DNA of 62,613 bases, taken from positions 1 through 62,613 of the forward strand of contig URAG01000002.1 of assembly GCA_900545755.1 (NCBI GenBank), written 5' to 3'. Below are positions 18,198 through 26,454 of the stretch, one piece after another. This DNA is from an uncultured Cloacibacillus sp. (GTDB lineage: Bacteria > Synergistota > Synergistia > Synergistales > Synergistaceae). Below the pieces are notes generated by a model. That model had not been told where the DNA came from. It saw only the letters and a program-made list of their open reading frames with translations, and did no database searches. Positions within the stretch are counted from its first letter, which is position 1; the number at the start of each line of letters is the position of its first letter. The position numbers and the translations under genes are program-made.

Positions 18198-18725
18198 TTA
18201 TTTAAGCTCGTTGAAACCGAAGGTCGGTGCGGTCTTCGGAGACTTGCCTTTCTTCACGAGATGGTAAGCGGCGTAGGTCAACGGCGCAGCCTCTTTGAAC
18301 CACCGCGCGCTCTGCACCTCGCCGACGAAGAGCATATGGCTAGGCATTTCGAGCGTCCGCACTACCTTCAAGTCAAAAGCGGCTATCGACCAATCCTTTA
18401 TGAGCGGCGCGCCGGTCGGGCCAGGCTCGTACTGTACGTTAGCGAACTTGTCGATGTCGCGCCCCGACTTGAAGCCGAACTGCCCGATAAATGTCATTGG
18501 GACATCCTCCTCCAGCACAGCGACGGAAAAAATCCCGCTTTTCCCGATAAGCTCAGCCGTGAGGTTCGCTTTGTTAAGACATGTCGCGACACAAAGCGGC
18601 TCGGAAGTGATCTGCATTACTGTGTTCGCTATCTGGCCGTTGAGCCTGCCTTCGTACGCAGTGCTCACTATATACATGCCGTAGGTGAGAGAAAAAAGCG
18701 CCTTCATGTCCAAAGTCTGTTCCAT
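18198..18725 (-). CDS. Flavin reductase-like / flavoredoxin FMN protein
   Basis: This 175-residue split-barrel FMN-binding protein has the opening LFSLTYGMYIVSTAYEGRLNGQIANTVMQITSEP, the region where flavin reductase-like proteins (flavoredoxin, HpaC-type) bind FMN. It then has a C-L-N-K-A-N-L-T motif and F-S-V-A-V-L. It probably passes electrons in anaerobic metabolism. ATG 18725 is preferred over GTG 18734, because the GGAGGT ribosome site (18733-18738) overlaps that GTG and lies 7 bases from the ATG. It follows ferritin and precedes DUF2400 on the minus strand. Confidence 0.87.
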   Translation of the reverse strand: MEQTLDMKALFSLTYGMYIVSTAYEGRLNGQIANTVMQITSEPLCVATCLNKANLTAELIGKSGIFSVAVLEEDVPMTFIGQFGFKSGRDIDKFANVQYEPGPTGAPLIKDWSIAAFDLKVVRTLEMPSHMLFVGEVQSARWFKEAAPLTYAAYHLVKKGKSPKTAPTFGFNELK

Positions 18726-18750
18726 AATCCGCACCTCCGGAATACAATTT

Positions 18751-18772
18751 GTGCGCGGCGTGCGCCGCGCAC
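18751..18772. terminator. GC hairpin after ferritin
   Basis: GTGCGCGGCG and CGCCGCGCAC form a perfect 10-bp stem with a 2-base loop, 22 bases after the ferritin stop. No T-run follows on either strand, so it may be a 3'-end stabiliser or partial terminator. Confidence 0.5.
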
Positions 18773-18794
18773 ATTGTCGTCATGTTCTTGCGTT

Positions 18795-19283
18795 CTATCT
18801 CGCAGCAAGTTCCTTATCTATCATCGAGAGCGAGATCGGCGTTTCGCCGAGCTTCTTGAACTTCGTGAGTATCGCAGTCGCGGTCTCTTCTTCCTCGACC
18901 TGCTCGTTGACGAACCAGCCGAGCATCTCGCGAGTCGCATGGTCCTTCAGTGCCTCGGCCTGCTCGACGAGCGCGTAAATAAGCTGGGTAACCTTCTCTT
19001 CATGTCCCAGCGTCTGCTCAAAAGCCTCTGTCGCGCTCTTCCACTCGCCGCGCGGCTCTGCGATGGCCCCGAGGGTCACGCGTCCGCCACGCGCCGCGAC
19101 GTACTTATAAAGCTTCATCGCGTGCTCCTGCTCCTCGCCCGCCTGCTTGCGCATCCAATGGGCGCACCCAGGAAGGTCGTTGGCCTCGAACCACGCCGAC
19201 ATCGAGAGATAGAGATAGGCTGACTCAAACTCAGCCTGAATCTGTCCGTTGAGAGCCTGTGCCATTTTCGCATCAATTACCAT
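18795..19283 (-). CDS. ftnA: Ferritin, FtnA type
   Basis: This 162-residue non-haem ferritin stores iron as a 24-mer shell. The four-helix bundle and ferroxidase ligands are visible: QIQAEFESAYLYLSMSAW, AGEEQEHAMKLYKY, and NEQVEEEETATAIL. ATG 19283 was chosen because AAAGGT lies 7 bases upstream, whereas the earlier GTG overlaps that site. A sigma-70 promoter and a Fur-box-like sequence lie upstream, which fits iron control. Confidence 0.95.
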   Translation of the reverse strand: MVIDAKMAQALNGQIQAEFESAYLYLSMSAWFEANDLPGCAHWMRKQAGEEQEHAMKLYKYVAARGGRVTLGAIAEPRGEWKSATEAFEQTLGHEEKVTQLIYALVEQAEALKDHATREMLGWFVNEQVEEEETATAILTKFKKLGETPISLSMIDKELAAR

Positions 19284-19310
19284 ATTGATCACCTTTCTAC
19301 CGTTGATATC

Positions 19311-19329
19311 CTAAATCAAAATCATTATC
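19311..19329 (-). promoter_or_regulatory. Fur-box-like site upstream of ferritin
   Basis: On the minus strand this reads GATAATGATTTTGATTTAG. It matches the 19-bp Fur consensus at 13 positions, with the first nine perfect. It lies just downstream of the ferritin -10 box. Binding by Fur is inference. Confidence 0.45.
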
Positions 19330-19332
19330 GAT

Positions 19333-19360
19333 ATAATAGCTTATCCGACGCTAAAGTCAA
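19333..19360 (-). promoter_or_regulatory. Sigma-70-type promoter of ferritin
   Basis: On the minus strand, TTGACT (19360-19355) and TATTAT (19338-19333) are 16 bases apart, about 50 bases before the ferritin ATG. Confidence 0.65.
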
Positions 19361-19395
19361 GCGAAATCTGACCATCACTATTATACTATGAAAGT

Positions 19396-21075
19396 TCATA
19401 TTTTCATGACAGCGCCGTCGGAAGCCGACGAAGCCAGTTTCGCGTACACGCCGAGCCAGCCGTCAGGAATTTCCCTATGCGGAGGCCGCCAACCAGCCAT
19501 GCGCGCCTTTATCTCATCTTCGCTCAAAGTGACGGAAAGGCTTTTGTTTTTTATATCTATAGTTATCATGTCGCCGTCGCGCAGAGCTGCGAGCGGGCCG
19601 CCATCCGCAGCCTCGGGCGATATATGGCCTACGTAGCAGCCGCTGTTCGTCCCTGAAAAGCGACCGTCCGTTATCAGCGCGACCTTCTTCGCGAGCCCCA
19701 TGCCGTAAAGGAACTTCATCGCGTGGAACATCTCGCGCATTCCAGGGCCGCCCTTCGGACCCTCGTAGCGCACGACGACAACGTCGCCAGACTTCACGAC
19801 GCTGTTCAGTATCGCCGCGTTCGCCTCTTCCTCAGAATCGAATACGCGCGCCGGTCCCGTGAATTTAAACATCTCGCGCGCCATCGCGGCGGGCTTCGAC
19901 ACCGCTCCGTCCGGCGCGAGATTGCCGCGCAGCAGGCAAAGCCCCTTCTCGCGGCTGAAAGGCTCGCTCGCAGTCTTTATCACACGCCTGTCGCAGCCAT
20001 AGGGATTTGACACGGCTTCGAGGTTCTCCGCCACGCTGCGCGAGCTCGCCGTAACCGCGCCGGTATGAAGAAAATCTTTCAGCTCGCGCATGACCTGCGG
20101 AATTCCGCCGGCGCGATAGAAAGCCTCCATGTCGTACTCCGACGCAGGGTTGACCTTCGCGACAAGCGGAATTTTCTCGCTCAGCTCATCGATCCTTGCG
20201 AATACGCGTTTCGGGTCGAGCCCCGCCTCCGCGGCTATGGCGCAGAGATGCATGACGCAGTTCGTGGACGCGCCGGTACCGAGCATCACTACTATCGCAT
20301 TGTCGAGCGCTTCCTCAGTTATAACGGAGCGCGCGGAAATCCCTCCACGCACGAGCTCGACGATCGCGCGCCCCGCCGCCTCGGAACTGCGCATGCGTTC
20401 GGCGTAGACAGCGGGGATAAGCGCGCTCCCCGGCAGAGACATCCCCATAGCCTCGGCGAGCGCCCCCATTGAGTTAGCCGTGCCGTAGAAGGAGCACGAG
20501 CCACAGCCTGGGCATGCGGTATCCTCAAGACGGCGGAACTCTCTCTCGTCTACCTTGCCTGTGCGCAACATGCCGACAGCTTCAGCAACCGAAGTCGAAT
20601 CGCTCTTCCGACCGTCGAACTCGGCTCCGCCGAGCATCGTGCCGCCGACCGCGAGCAAAGCTGGAATGTCGAGCCGAGCCGCAGCCATCAGCATTCCAGG
20701 TATTATTTTGTCGCACGAGCCGAGCATCACGAGGCCGTCCACGAGGTGGGCGCGCGCCATCGTCTCGACGCTCGCCGCGATAAGCTCCCGCGACGGGAGA
20801 ATATACTTCATACCATCGTGACCGCTCGCGTATGCGTCGCATGCCCCGATCACGCCGAATTCGACGGCGGCGCCGCCGGCGCGGTAAATACCCTTCTTGA
20901 CGAACTCAGCAACCTGCCGCAGATTATAGTGCCCCGGTACAAGCTCGCTCCATGCGTTGGCTATACCGATTACCGGTCCGCGCAGCTCCTCTTGGGAAAA
21001 CCCCATCGACTTATACAGCGAGCGGACCTCTGCAAAATTCACGTTGCCAAGCAAATCTGAGCTTCCATGCTTCAT
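19396..21075 (-). CDS. ilvD: Dihydroxy-acid dehydratase
   Basis: This 559-residue IlvD/Edd enzyme makes 2-keto acids in branched-chain amino-acid synthesis. Cluster and metal motifs are GSCDKIIPGMLMA, DTACPGCGSCSFYGTANSM and the late GPKGGPGMREM and TDGRFSG motifs. The family C-terminus is complete. ATG 21075 was chosen because GGGAG lies 8 bases upstream and the family N-terminus begins with the MKHGS/LLG region; in-frame sequence further upstream is not conserved. It has no ilvC or ilvB neighbour here, so it appears to be transcribed alone. Confidence 0.92.
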   Translation of the reverse strand: MKHGSSDLLGNVNFAEVRSLYKSMGFSQEELRGPVIGIANAWSELVPGHYNLRQVAEFVKKGIYRAGGAAVEFGVIGACDAYASGHDGMKYILPSRELIAASVETMARAHLVDGLVMLGSCDKIIPGMLMAAARLDIPALLAVGGTMLGGAEFDGRKSDSTSVAEAVGMLRTGKVDEREFRRLEDTACPGCGSCSFYGTANSMGALAEAMGMSLPGSALIPAVYAERMRSSEAAGRAIVELVRGGISARSVITEEALDNAIVVMLGTGASTNCVMHLCAIAAEAGLDPKRVFARIDELSEKIPLVAKVNPASEYDMEAFYRAGGIPQVMRELKDFLHTGAVTASSRSVAENLEAVSNPYGCDRRVIKTASEPFSREKGLCLLRGNLAPDGAVSKPAAMAREMFKFTGPARVFDSEEEANAAILNSVVKSGDVVVVRYEGPKGGPGMREMFHAMKFLYGMGLAKKVALITDGRFSGTNSGCYVGHISPEAADGGPLAALRDGDMITIDIKNKSLSVTLSEDEIKARMAGWRPPHREIPDGWLGVYAKLASSASDGAVMKI

Positions 21076-21141
21076 CAACTGCACTCCCTTCCGCTTTTGA
21101 TGATAACACGCAAATACGTGAAAGCCGCGCCGCTTCATGCT

Positions 21142-21169
21142 TTGACTGACGAGCTAATTGGGGTAAAAT
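21142..21169 (+). promoter_or_regulatory. Sigma-70-type promoter of the GNAT pair
   Basis: TTGACT and TAAAAT are spaced by 16 bases, about 40 bases before the ATG/GTG region of the first GNAT gene and divergent from ilvD. Confidence 0.6.
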
Positions 21170-21210
21170 ATTTGTGATCATTTAAATAATCGATTCCGGG
21201 AGGTGCCGGC

Positions 21211-21711
21211 GTGGAAATAAGACCGGTAACGATTAGCGATGCCGAAGCAATAGCTGATATAAGAAGGCAGGACGGCGTGCGCGAAGGGGTGCTGGGCCTT
21301 TCGAGCGAGCGGGTGAGCGCCACGGAAAATTTCCTGCGCTCGTTCGGCGGGAGGGACAGAGGCTTCGTCGCCGTCGAAAACGGCGAGACCGTCGGCTTCG
21401 CCGTGATGCTCGCGAACAGAGAAGAATGCCGCGCACACAGCGGCTTCATCGCCGTCATGGTCGACAGACACTTTCAACAGCGCGGTATAGGCGGAAAGTT
21501 GCTCTCGCGCATAACCGACTGCGCTGACAACGAGATCGGCCTTCACCGCCTCGAGCTGCTCGTGCTTACAGACAACGAACAAGCGATAAAACTCTACAAG
21601 CGCCACGGCTTCGAGGTCGAGGCGACCAAACATCACGCAGCGGTCGTAAGAGGACGCTTCGCCGACGAATACCTCATGGGCCGCCTGCGCGCGGAGGAAG
21701 CAGCGAAATGA
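21211..21711 (+). CDS. GNAT-family acetyltransferase (first of a pair)
   Basis: This 166-residue acetyltransferase has the GNAT acetyl-CoA loop QQRGIGGKLLSRI around residues 89-101 and the RLELLVLTDNEQAIKLYKRHGFEVE element typical of RimI/PhnO-like or L-amino-acid N-acetyltransferases. It starts at GTG behind GGGAGG. Its stop overlaps the start of the next GNAT by 4 bases (ATGA), so the two are translationally coupled. The acceptor is not known. Confidence 0.85.
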   Translation: MEIRPVTISDAEAIADIRRQDGVREGVLGLSSERVSATENFLRSFGGRDRGFVAVENGETVGFAVMLANREECRAHSGFIAVMVDRHFQQRGIGGKLLSRITDCADNEIGLHRLELLVLTDNEQAIKLYKRHGFEVEATKHHAAVVRGRFADEYLMGRLRAEEAAK

Positions 21712-22211
21712 GAATACGTCCAGTAAAGCCGGAGGACGCGGCGGCAATCAACCGCATCAATGAAAACGTCCAGACGCAGAACATATTCAGCAATATAGCG
21801 AGCCACCAGTTCGACGACGCAGAAAAGCTCATAACAAGCCTCACACAGTTCGACCATATGCTCGTGCTCGAAACCGAGACTCCGCCAGTCGATCTATGCG
21901 CCGCGGCTCTGCTGCGCGTCAACCCGCAGATATATCGCCGCCGCATGGCCACACTGCGCATAATCGTCGACAAGAAATGGCAGGGACAGGGGCTCGGCAA
22001 AGCGATTGCCGCAGCAGCGATAGACCTCGCAGACAACGAGCTCATGATCGAGCGCGTCGAGGTGGAAATCCCGACCGACAACGTGGGCGCGCTCAAGCTC
22101 TGCAAAGCCTCGGGCTTCCGCGTAGAGGGCGTCGCGCGCGACTGGATGCGGACGCTCGACGGCAAATATGCCGACGCATATCTTATGGCCCACTGCCGCG
22201 AAACGAAGTAA
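21708..22211 (+). CDS. GNAT-family acetyltransferase (second of a pair)
   Basis: This 167-residue protein is a distinct GNAT paralogue with the loop WQGQGLGKAIAAAAI and the closing IERVEVEIPTDNVGALKLCKASGFRVEG. Similar coupled pairs may act on one substrate or form a heterodimer, but that is inference. It overlaps the upstream gene by 4 bases and ends before a strong bidirectional terminator. Confidence 0.85.
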   Translation: MRIRPVKPEDAAAINRINENVQTQNIFSNIASHQFDDAEKLITSLTQFDHMLVLETETPPVDLCAAALLRVNPQIYRRRMATLRIIVDKKWQGQGLGKAIAAAAIDLADNELMIERVEVEIPTDNVGALKLCKASGFRVEGVARDWMRTLDGKYADAYLMAHCRETK

Positions 22212-22252
22212 AAATAATCAACGCAATAGGGTTTTGCCATATATGCAGACAT

Positions 22253-22285
22253 AAAAATGCGGAGGCGTTCATCCTCCGCATTTTT
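22253..22285. terminator. Bidirectional intrinsic terminator
   Basis: AAAAATGCGGAGG and CCTCCGCATTTTT form a perfect 13-bp stem with a 7-base loop. A-run and T-run flanks make it work in both directions, between the GNAT pair and the convergent yjiH gene. Confidence 0.9.
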
Positions 22286-22334
22286 ATAGTTTTTTGTAAC
22301 AACCCAGCCACCGCAGAATCACTTCGTCCCCCGC

Positions 22335-23681
22335 TCAGCAGAAGAGCCAAGCAAACGGCGCGAGAAGGAATACGCTGAGGAAAGCTCGTATAAAGTATAT
22401 TCCTGTGAGCTTCCAGAAGCCAAGCGGTATCGATGATTGCAGTATAAGGACTCCAACTTCCGTCATATATATAAGCCCGGTGCCGGATATGCAGGCGCAC
22501 ATAAATTTAGCGGCGACATCGGAGCGTCCGGAGCCGACGACAGCGGCGAGGAACTGGTCGGCATAGGCAAGCAGGAAGGCCGGAGCGACTTCGCGTGCTT
22601 CAGGTATACGAACAAGCTCAAGGCACCACGCAAACGGAGCGGAGAGCACCTGAAAAACCGGCGTGTTGTTGGCGATGATCAGGACTACAGTCCCCCACGA
22701 AACGACTAACGGCATGGTACTGACTACAAGCGATACGAAAGTTTTAAGGCCTGAATCTATCGTCATAGCAGTGGTCTGTTTCGCCGCACGCTCGACGGCG
22801 AGCTTCATCGCCCATTCACCCAGCGAATACCCTGCCGGAATATCATCGCCTGTCCTCTGTTTTCCAGCTTTTCCGGAAAAAGTATCGGGCATCGAAGAAA
22901 GAGGCCAAATGCGAGGCATGATAAAGGCAAGTATGAGCGAAACCGCATATATGGCTCCCATTATCTGGAAATACATATGAGGAAGCCCGACGAAGTCGGC
23001 CATGACGTAGACGTATGCGATACTTATAACTGAGAAAGCAGTGGAAATTATCGCTGCTTCGCGGTCCGAATAATACCCCTGGTCGTGTACTTTAGTTGTA
23101 ATCACGACAGCAACGGAGCAGCTGCCAACCCATGACGCCAGACAGTCGACGGCAGACCGTCCGGGAAGCCTGAACAGCGGCTTCATAATGGGGCGCGCAT
23201 AGGTGCCTACGTACTCCATCAAGCCGTAGTCTGTAAGGAGCGGGACGATGCCGGCAAGGACTATAAAGATAATCAGAAGGGCTGGCGCAAGCACTATTGC
23301 AGGCGTGCCACCGTTGTCCATATTCCATATTACTTCCGGCCCAAGCTTGAAAAATATTACTATATAGAGCACAGCACCTACGAGGCGGGATATAAGCCAG
23401 AAGGGTCTGACGATAAGAAGATCCCCCCAGAACGGATCCTTAGCTATTTTCTCAGGCCGGCACAGCGTCGCCCACAGCGAAACAAGCGACGAGACCACCA
23501 CAAGCGTCATCGCCGTGCCCGGCAGCCACGGTTTCAGAACCGCTTTGCCCCAGTCGATAACAAGCCCCAATATTGTGTTCAAACTGCCAGCCGAAGGTAT
23601 CGGGAGCAGAAAGACAACCGCTCCAATGACCGATGGGATGACAAAACGCATTATCTGGCCACTGCTGTATTTCTCTGCCAT
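22335..23681 (-). CDS. yjiH: YjiH-family membrane protein (nucleoside-recognition-domain type)
   Basis: This 448-residue integral membrane protein has about ten hydrophobic segments and two Gate/nucleoside-recognition domains: an N-terminal half with LLTDYGLMEYVGTYARPIMKP, and a C-terminal half with AFLLAYADQFLAA and GTGLIYMTEVGVLIL. The family is annotated as YjiH, a putative transporter of unknown substrate. An ATG follows GGGAGG. It is alone on its transcript, divergent from nothing, and next to a GlcD-like oxidase on the same strand 100 bases upstream. Confidence 0.85.
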   Translation of the reverse strand: MAEKYSSGQIMRFVIPSVIGAVVFLLPIPSAGSLNTILGLVIDWGKAVLKPWLPGTAMTLVVVSSLVSLWATLCRPEKIAKDPFWGDLLIVRPFWLISRLVGAVLYIVIFFKLGPEVIWNMDNGGTPAIVLAPALLIIFIVLAGIVPLLTDYGLMEYVGTYARPIMKPLFRLPGRSAVDCLASWVGSCSVAVVITTKVHDQGYYSDREAAIISTAFSVISIAYVYVMADFVGLPHMYFQIMGAIYAVSLILAFIMPRIWPLSSMPDTFSGKAGKQRTGDDIPAGYSLGEWAMKLAVERAAKQTTAMTIDSGLKTFVSLVVSTMPLVVSWGTVVLIIANNTPVFQVLSAPFAWCLELVRIPEAREVAPAFLLAYADQFLAAVVGSGRSDVAAKFMCACISGTGLIYMTEVGVLILQSSIPLGFWKLTGIYFIRAFLSVFLLAPFAWLFC

Positions 23682-23780
23682 TATAATTCCTCCCCTGGAA
23701 TTTAATTTTTCCTTTATCAGAAGGACGCAATAAAGGTATTCCTTTTGCGTACATTCTCACAGACGAACCATCAAAAAATT

Positions 23781-25247
23781 TTACATACCATCATCAAGAT
23801 TAAAAATTTTTCCAGGATTCATTATCCCGTTAGGGTCTAAGGCGCTTTTCAATTTTTTCATCAAAGCGAGGTTTTCCGGATGGCATAGTTTTGTGAAGAA
23901 ATCACGGCGCTCATATCCTATTCCATGTTCACCGCTGATGACGCCTCCCATATCGCACGCGGCACAGAACATATCCCACTCTACAGCTATCGCAGTTCGC
24001 TCCCATTCGTCTAACTCCATTTCTGCCGGTTTCAGAATCGTCGGGTGCAAATTGCCGTCTCCGGCGTGGCCGAAGTTTGCAATGCGCACGGCATATTTTT
24101 TCTCAAGTTCCTTAAGAGACCTTTCCATATCCGGTATCTTCGAGACAGGAACGCATACGTCCTCGTCTGTCTGTACAGGGTCTGTCACGCGAAGGGCTTC
24201 GTCAATACTGCGGCGCACAGCCCATATACGCTCCCGCGTCGAGCGCGTCTCCGCCACGTATACCTCAGATGCGCCGCCAGAGCGCAGCGCTTCTCCCAGG
24301 TTCTCTATATCTGCATCGACGGACTCTTGGCTGCATCCCTCGGCTTCCACGATCAGAACGGCTTCGACGCCGTTCATCGGCAGCTCCTCGTGCAGATATT
24401 CGCATGTTTTTTGGTAGCAATATGCGTCGACGTACTCTATCGACGAAGGTATGACTCCACCGCTCCTCATCATCTTAGGCACCGCTTCGATCGCCTTTTT
24501 TGTATCGCCGAACAGCGCCAGCAGCGTCGCGTGGTTTCTCATAATCGGCTGAAGCCTCAGTATTATTTTCGTGACATAGCCTAGAGTGCCCTCAGAACCG
24601 ACAAAGAGGTCTTTTAAGCGGTAGCCCGACACATCCGTCAGGAGTTTGCCCCCGAGCTTCAGCATCTCCCCCGTAGGCAGAACTACTTCGAGACCTAGGA
24701 CGTAACGCATAGTCACGCCGTATTTCACTGCGTTGCCTCCGCCTGCGTTTTCGGCTATGTTGCCTCCGATGTGGCACGACATCACGCTCATCGGATAACC
24801 AGTGTAGGCTAGCCCCCTTTCAGCCGCTGCGACGTTTATATCGTTCGTTATGACCCCTGGCTCAACAACTGCGGCCATGTTTTCCTCATCTATTTCTATG
24901 ATACGGCAGAGGTTCTCATCTGATATGACAATGCCGCCGTAAAGAGGAAGGGCTCCGCCCGAAAGTCCTGTGCCGCCGCCACGTGGCGTCACCGGTATCT
25001 TATATCTGTTCGCTAGTTTTAATATCTTCGAAACTTCGGCGGCTGACGCAGGCGCTATAACGACCTCCGGCAAATAGCGCTCTTCGGCCTTCAGAGTGGG
25101 CGTTTCATCGCGTGAGCAGGACTCCAGTTTTTCTTCCGTCGTCCACACACGCGATTTATCCGTTATCCTTTCGAGTTCCGCTATGATTTCTTTCGTAACC
25201 TTTCCGTATTCCAAATCCTGTGCCCCGTTTCGGAAGTGTTTCGCCAA
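23781..25247 (-). CDS. FAD-binding oxidase/dehydrogenase, GlcD family
   Basis: This 488-residue protein has the PCMH-type FAD fold followed by the FAD-oxidase C domain. Motifs are VTPRGGGTGLSGGALP, GNIAENAGG and VVLPTGEMLKLGGKLLTDVSGYRLKDLFVGSEGTLG in the FAD domain, and NFGHAGDGNLHPT and GVISGEHGIGYERRDF in the C domain. Relatives oxidise glycolate, D-lactate or other 2-hydroxy acids. No GlcE/GlcF or EtfAB genes are adjacent. The start at TTG 25247 is uncertain, since no strong ribosome site precedes it; a TTG about 36 bases downstream is possible. Confidence 0.9.
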   Translation of the reverse strand: MAKHFRNGAQDLEYGKVTKEIIAELERITDKSRVWTTEEKLESCSRDETPTLKAEERYLPEVVIAPASAAEVSKILKLANRYKIPVTPRGGGTGLSGGALPLYGGIVISDENLCRIIEIDEENMAAVVEPGVITNDINVAAAERGLAYTGYPMSVMSCHIGGNIAENAGGGNAVKYGVTMRYVLGLEVVLPTGEMLKLGGKLLTDVSGYRLKDLFVGSEGTLGYVTKIILRLQPIMRNHATLLALFGDTKKAIEAVPKMMRSGGVIPSSIEYVDAYCYQKTCEYLHEELPMNGVEAVLIVEAEGCSQESVDADIENLGEALRSGGASEVYVAETRSTRERIWAVRRSIDEALRVTDPVQTDEDVCVPVSKIPDMERSLKELEKKYAVRIANFGHAGDGNLHPTILKPAEMELDEWERTAIAVEWDMFCAACDMGGVISGEHGIGYERRDFFTKLCHPENLALMKKLKSALDPNGIMNPGKIFNLDDGM

Positions 25248-25329
25248 TCATTTCTGATTATTTATTGGCTATTGTATCTATTATAATATACCGACGCGCT
25301 ATTCCGCGTATAGGAAGGAAGGATTTGTT

Positions 25330-26115
25330 ATGGCAGGCGGTTTCGAAATATCGGCATTGTCGCTTTTATTTGTCTGTTTCATGGTTTTCCTTGCTGGGTT
25401 CGTCGACGCTTCGGCAGGCGGCGGCGGTATCATCGCCATTCCGGCCTATCTGTTAACTGGGATGCCGGCACACTGCGCGCTCGGGAGCAACAAACTTTCG
25501 AGCGCCTGCGGGACGACGCTCTCTGTAGTAAAATTCTGGCGCAGCGGCGCAGTGGAGCCGCGTTCCGCAGCGATCGCCTTCGCATCGTCGTTCGCGGGCT
25601 CGGCGCTCGGCGCGCATATCGCGCTGCTTTTGAGCGACGACACGATCAAGAAGGCGCTGCTCGTTATTCTGCCATGCGTCGCGCTCATAGTGCTTCTCAA
25701 GAGAAATTTCGGCGAGGATGGGGGCACGCGGCGGGAAATTTCCAAAGGCCGCGCGGCGCTGCTTTCTGCGGTCATCGGCGTGCTGATAGGCGGCTACGAC
25801 GGGCTTTTCGGCCCCGGGACGGGAACTTTCGCGATTATCGCATTTTCGATGCTGCTCGGCCTCGACCTAAAAACCTCGTCCGGCAACGCGAAGATCCTAA
25901 ACGTCGCGTCGAACTACGCCTCGCTTATCACCTTCATATACGCCGGAGCGGTAATATTCTCAATCGCCGTTCCCGCCGCGCTCTGCAACATGGCTGGAAA
26001 CTATCTCGGCTCGCGCTGCGCTCTGACTAAGGGGGCGCGCTTCATCAGGCCGATGATGCTATGCGTCCTTGCGACGCTGATGCTGAAAATTCTCTGGGAC
26101 GTGCTTCACGGCTAG
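25330..26115 (+). CDS. TSUP (TauE/SafE) family membrane transporter
   Basis: This 261-residue protein has about eight membrane helices and the TSUP motifs FVDASAGGGGIIAIPAYL near residue 22 and GGYDGLFGPGTGTF near residue 155. The family exports sulfite, sulfoacetate or related organosulfur anions. An AAGGAAGGA ribosome site precedes the ATG. It lies just upstream of the thiS operon, so a link to sulfur handling is conceivable but unproven. It is divergent from the GlcD-like gene. Confidence 0.88.
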   Translation: MAGGFEISALSLLFVCFMVFLAGFVDASAGGGGIIAIPAYLLTGMPAHCALGSNKLSSACGTTLSVVKFWRSGAVEPRSAAIAFASSFAGSALGAHIALLLSDDTIKKALLVILPCVALIVLLKRNFGEDGGTRREISKGRAALLSAVIGVLIGGYDGLFGPGTGTFAIIAFSMLLGLDLKTSSGNAKILNVASNYASLITFIYAGAVIFSIAVPAALCNMAGNYLGSRCALTKGARFIRPMMLCVLATLMLKILWDVLHG

Positions 26116-26127
26116 CGTCCCGCGCGC

Positions 26128-26156
26128 TTGACACGGCGGGCGCGCGGTGATAATTT
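26128..26156 (+). promoter_or_regulatory. Promoter of the thi operon
   Basis: TTGACA (26128-26133) is followed after 17 bases by TAATTT (26151-26156), or after 15 bases by GATAAT. It lies 12 bases after the TSUP stop and directly before a terminator-like leader, so the thi genes appear to have their own start site. Confidence 0.65.
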
Positions 26157-26176
26157 AATCGGCAGAGTGATTCCGA

Positions 26177-26238
26177 AAGGCGTCACGAAGGGGTACACCA
26201 CCGCGGGTGTAAATCTTCGTGACGCCTTTTTGTTTTTT
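26177..26238 (+). terminator. Terminator-like leader hairpin before thiS (possible attenuator)
   Basis: AAGGCGTCACGAAG pairs perfectly with CTTCGTGACGCCTT (14 bp) and is followed by TTTTTGTTTTTT. The loop holds a small ACACC/GGTGT hairpin. It lies between the promoter at 26128 and thiS, so RNA polymerase must read through it. It does not match the TPP riboswitch or a full T-box. It may simply end the TSUP transcript. Confidence 0.7.
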
Positions 26239-26253
26239 GCGGGAGGGAAAAGA

Positions 26254-26454
26254 ATGAGGATAGAACTCAACGGGGAGCCGTTCGACTGCGACGGCGGCGC
26301 GACGCTGCTGTCGCTGATACGGGCGCGCGGACTTGAGCCTGAGCGCATCGCGGCGGAGCTGAACGGCGCGATAGCGCGGCGCGCAGACTTCGGCGCGACT
26401 GTGCTGAAGGCCGGCGACAGGGTGGAGCTCGTGCATTTCGTAGGGGGCGGCTAA
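26254..26454 (+). CDS. thiS: Sulfur carrier protein ThiS
   Basis: This 66-residue ubiquitin-like protein ends in GGG, one Gly more than the usual terminal Gly-Gly, which is adenylated and converted to a thiocarboxylate that donates sulfur to the thiazole. It opens MRIELNGEPFDCDGG, typical for the family. GGGAGG lies just before ATG 26254. The stop TAA overlaps the thiF start by one base, which supports a functional pair. Confidence 0.9.
   Translation: MRIELNGEPFDCDGGATLLSLIRARGLEPERIAAELNGAIARRADFGATVLKAGDRVELVHFVGGG

Noticed and set aside
22320..22340. Possible selenocysteine read-through at the TGA ending yjiH (Cys-TGA, then 17 open codons)
   Set aside because: The protein is full length at the TGA, the extension has no family sequence, and a terminator lies close by.
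26185..26212. T-box-like ACCGCGG in the thi leader
   Set aside because: The spacing to AGGG differs from the T-box consensus, and the leader from the promoter is too short for the stem I specifier region.
26128..26254. TPP riboswitch before thiS
   Set aside because: The conserved CTGAGA and ACCTGA-type elements are absent.
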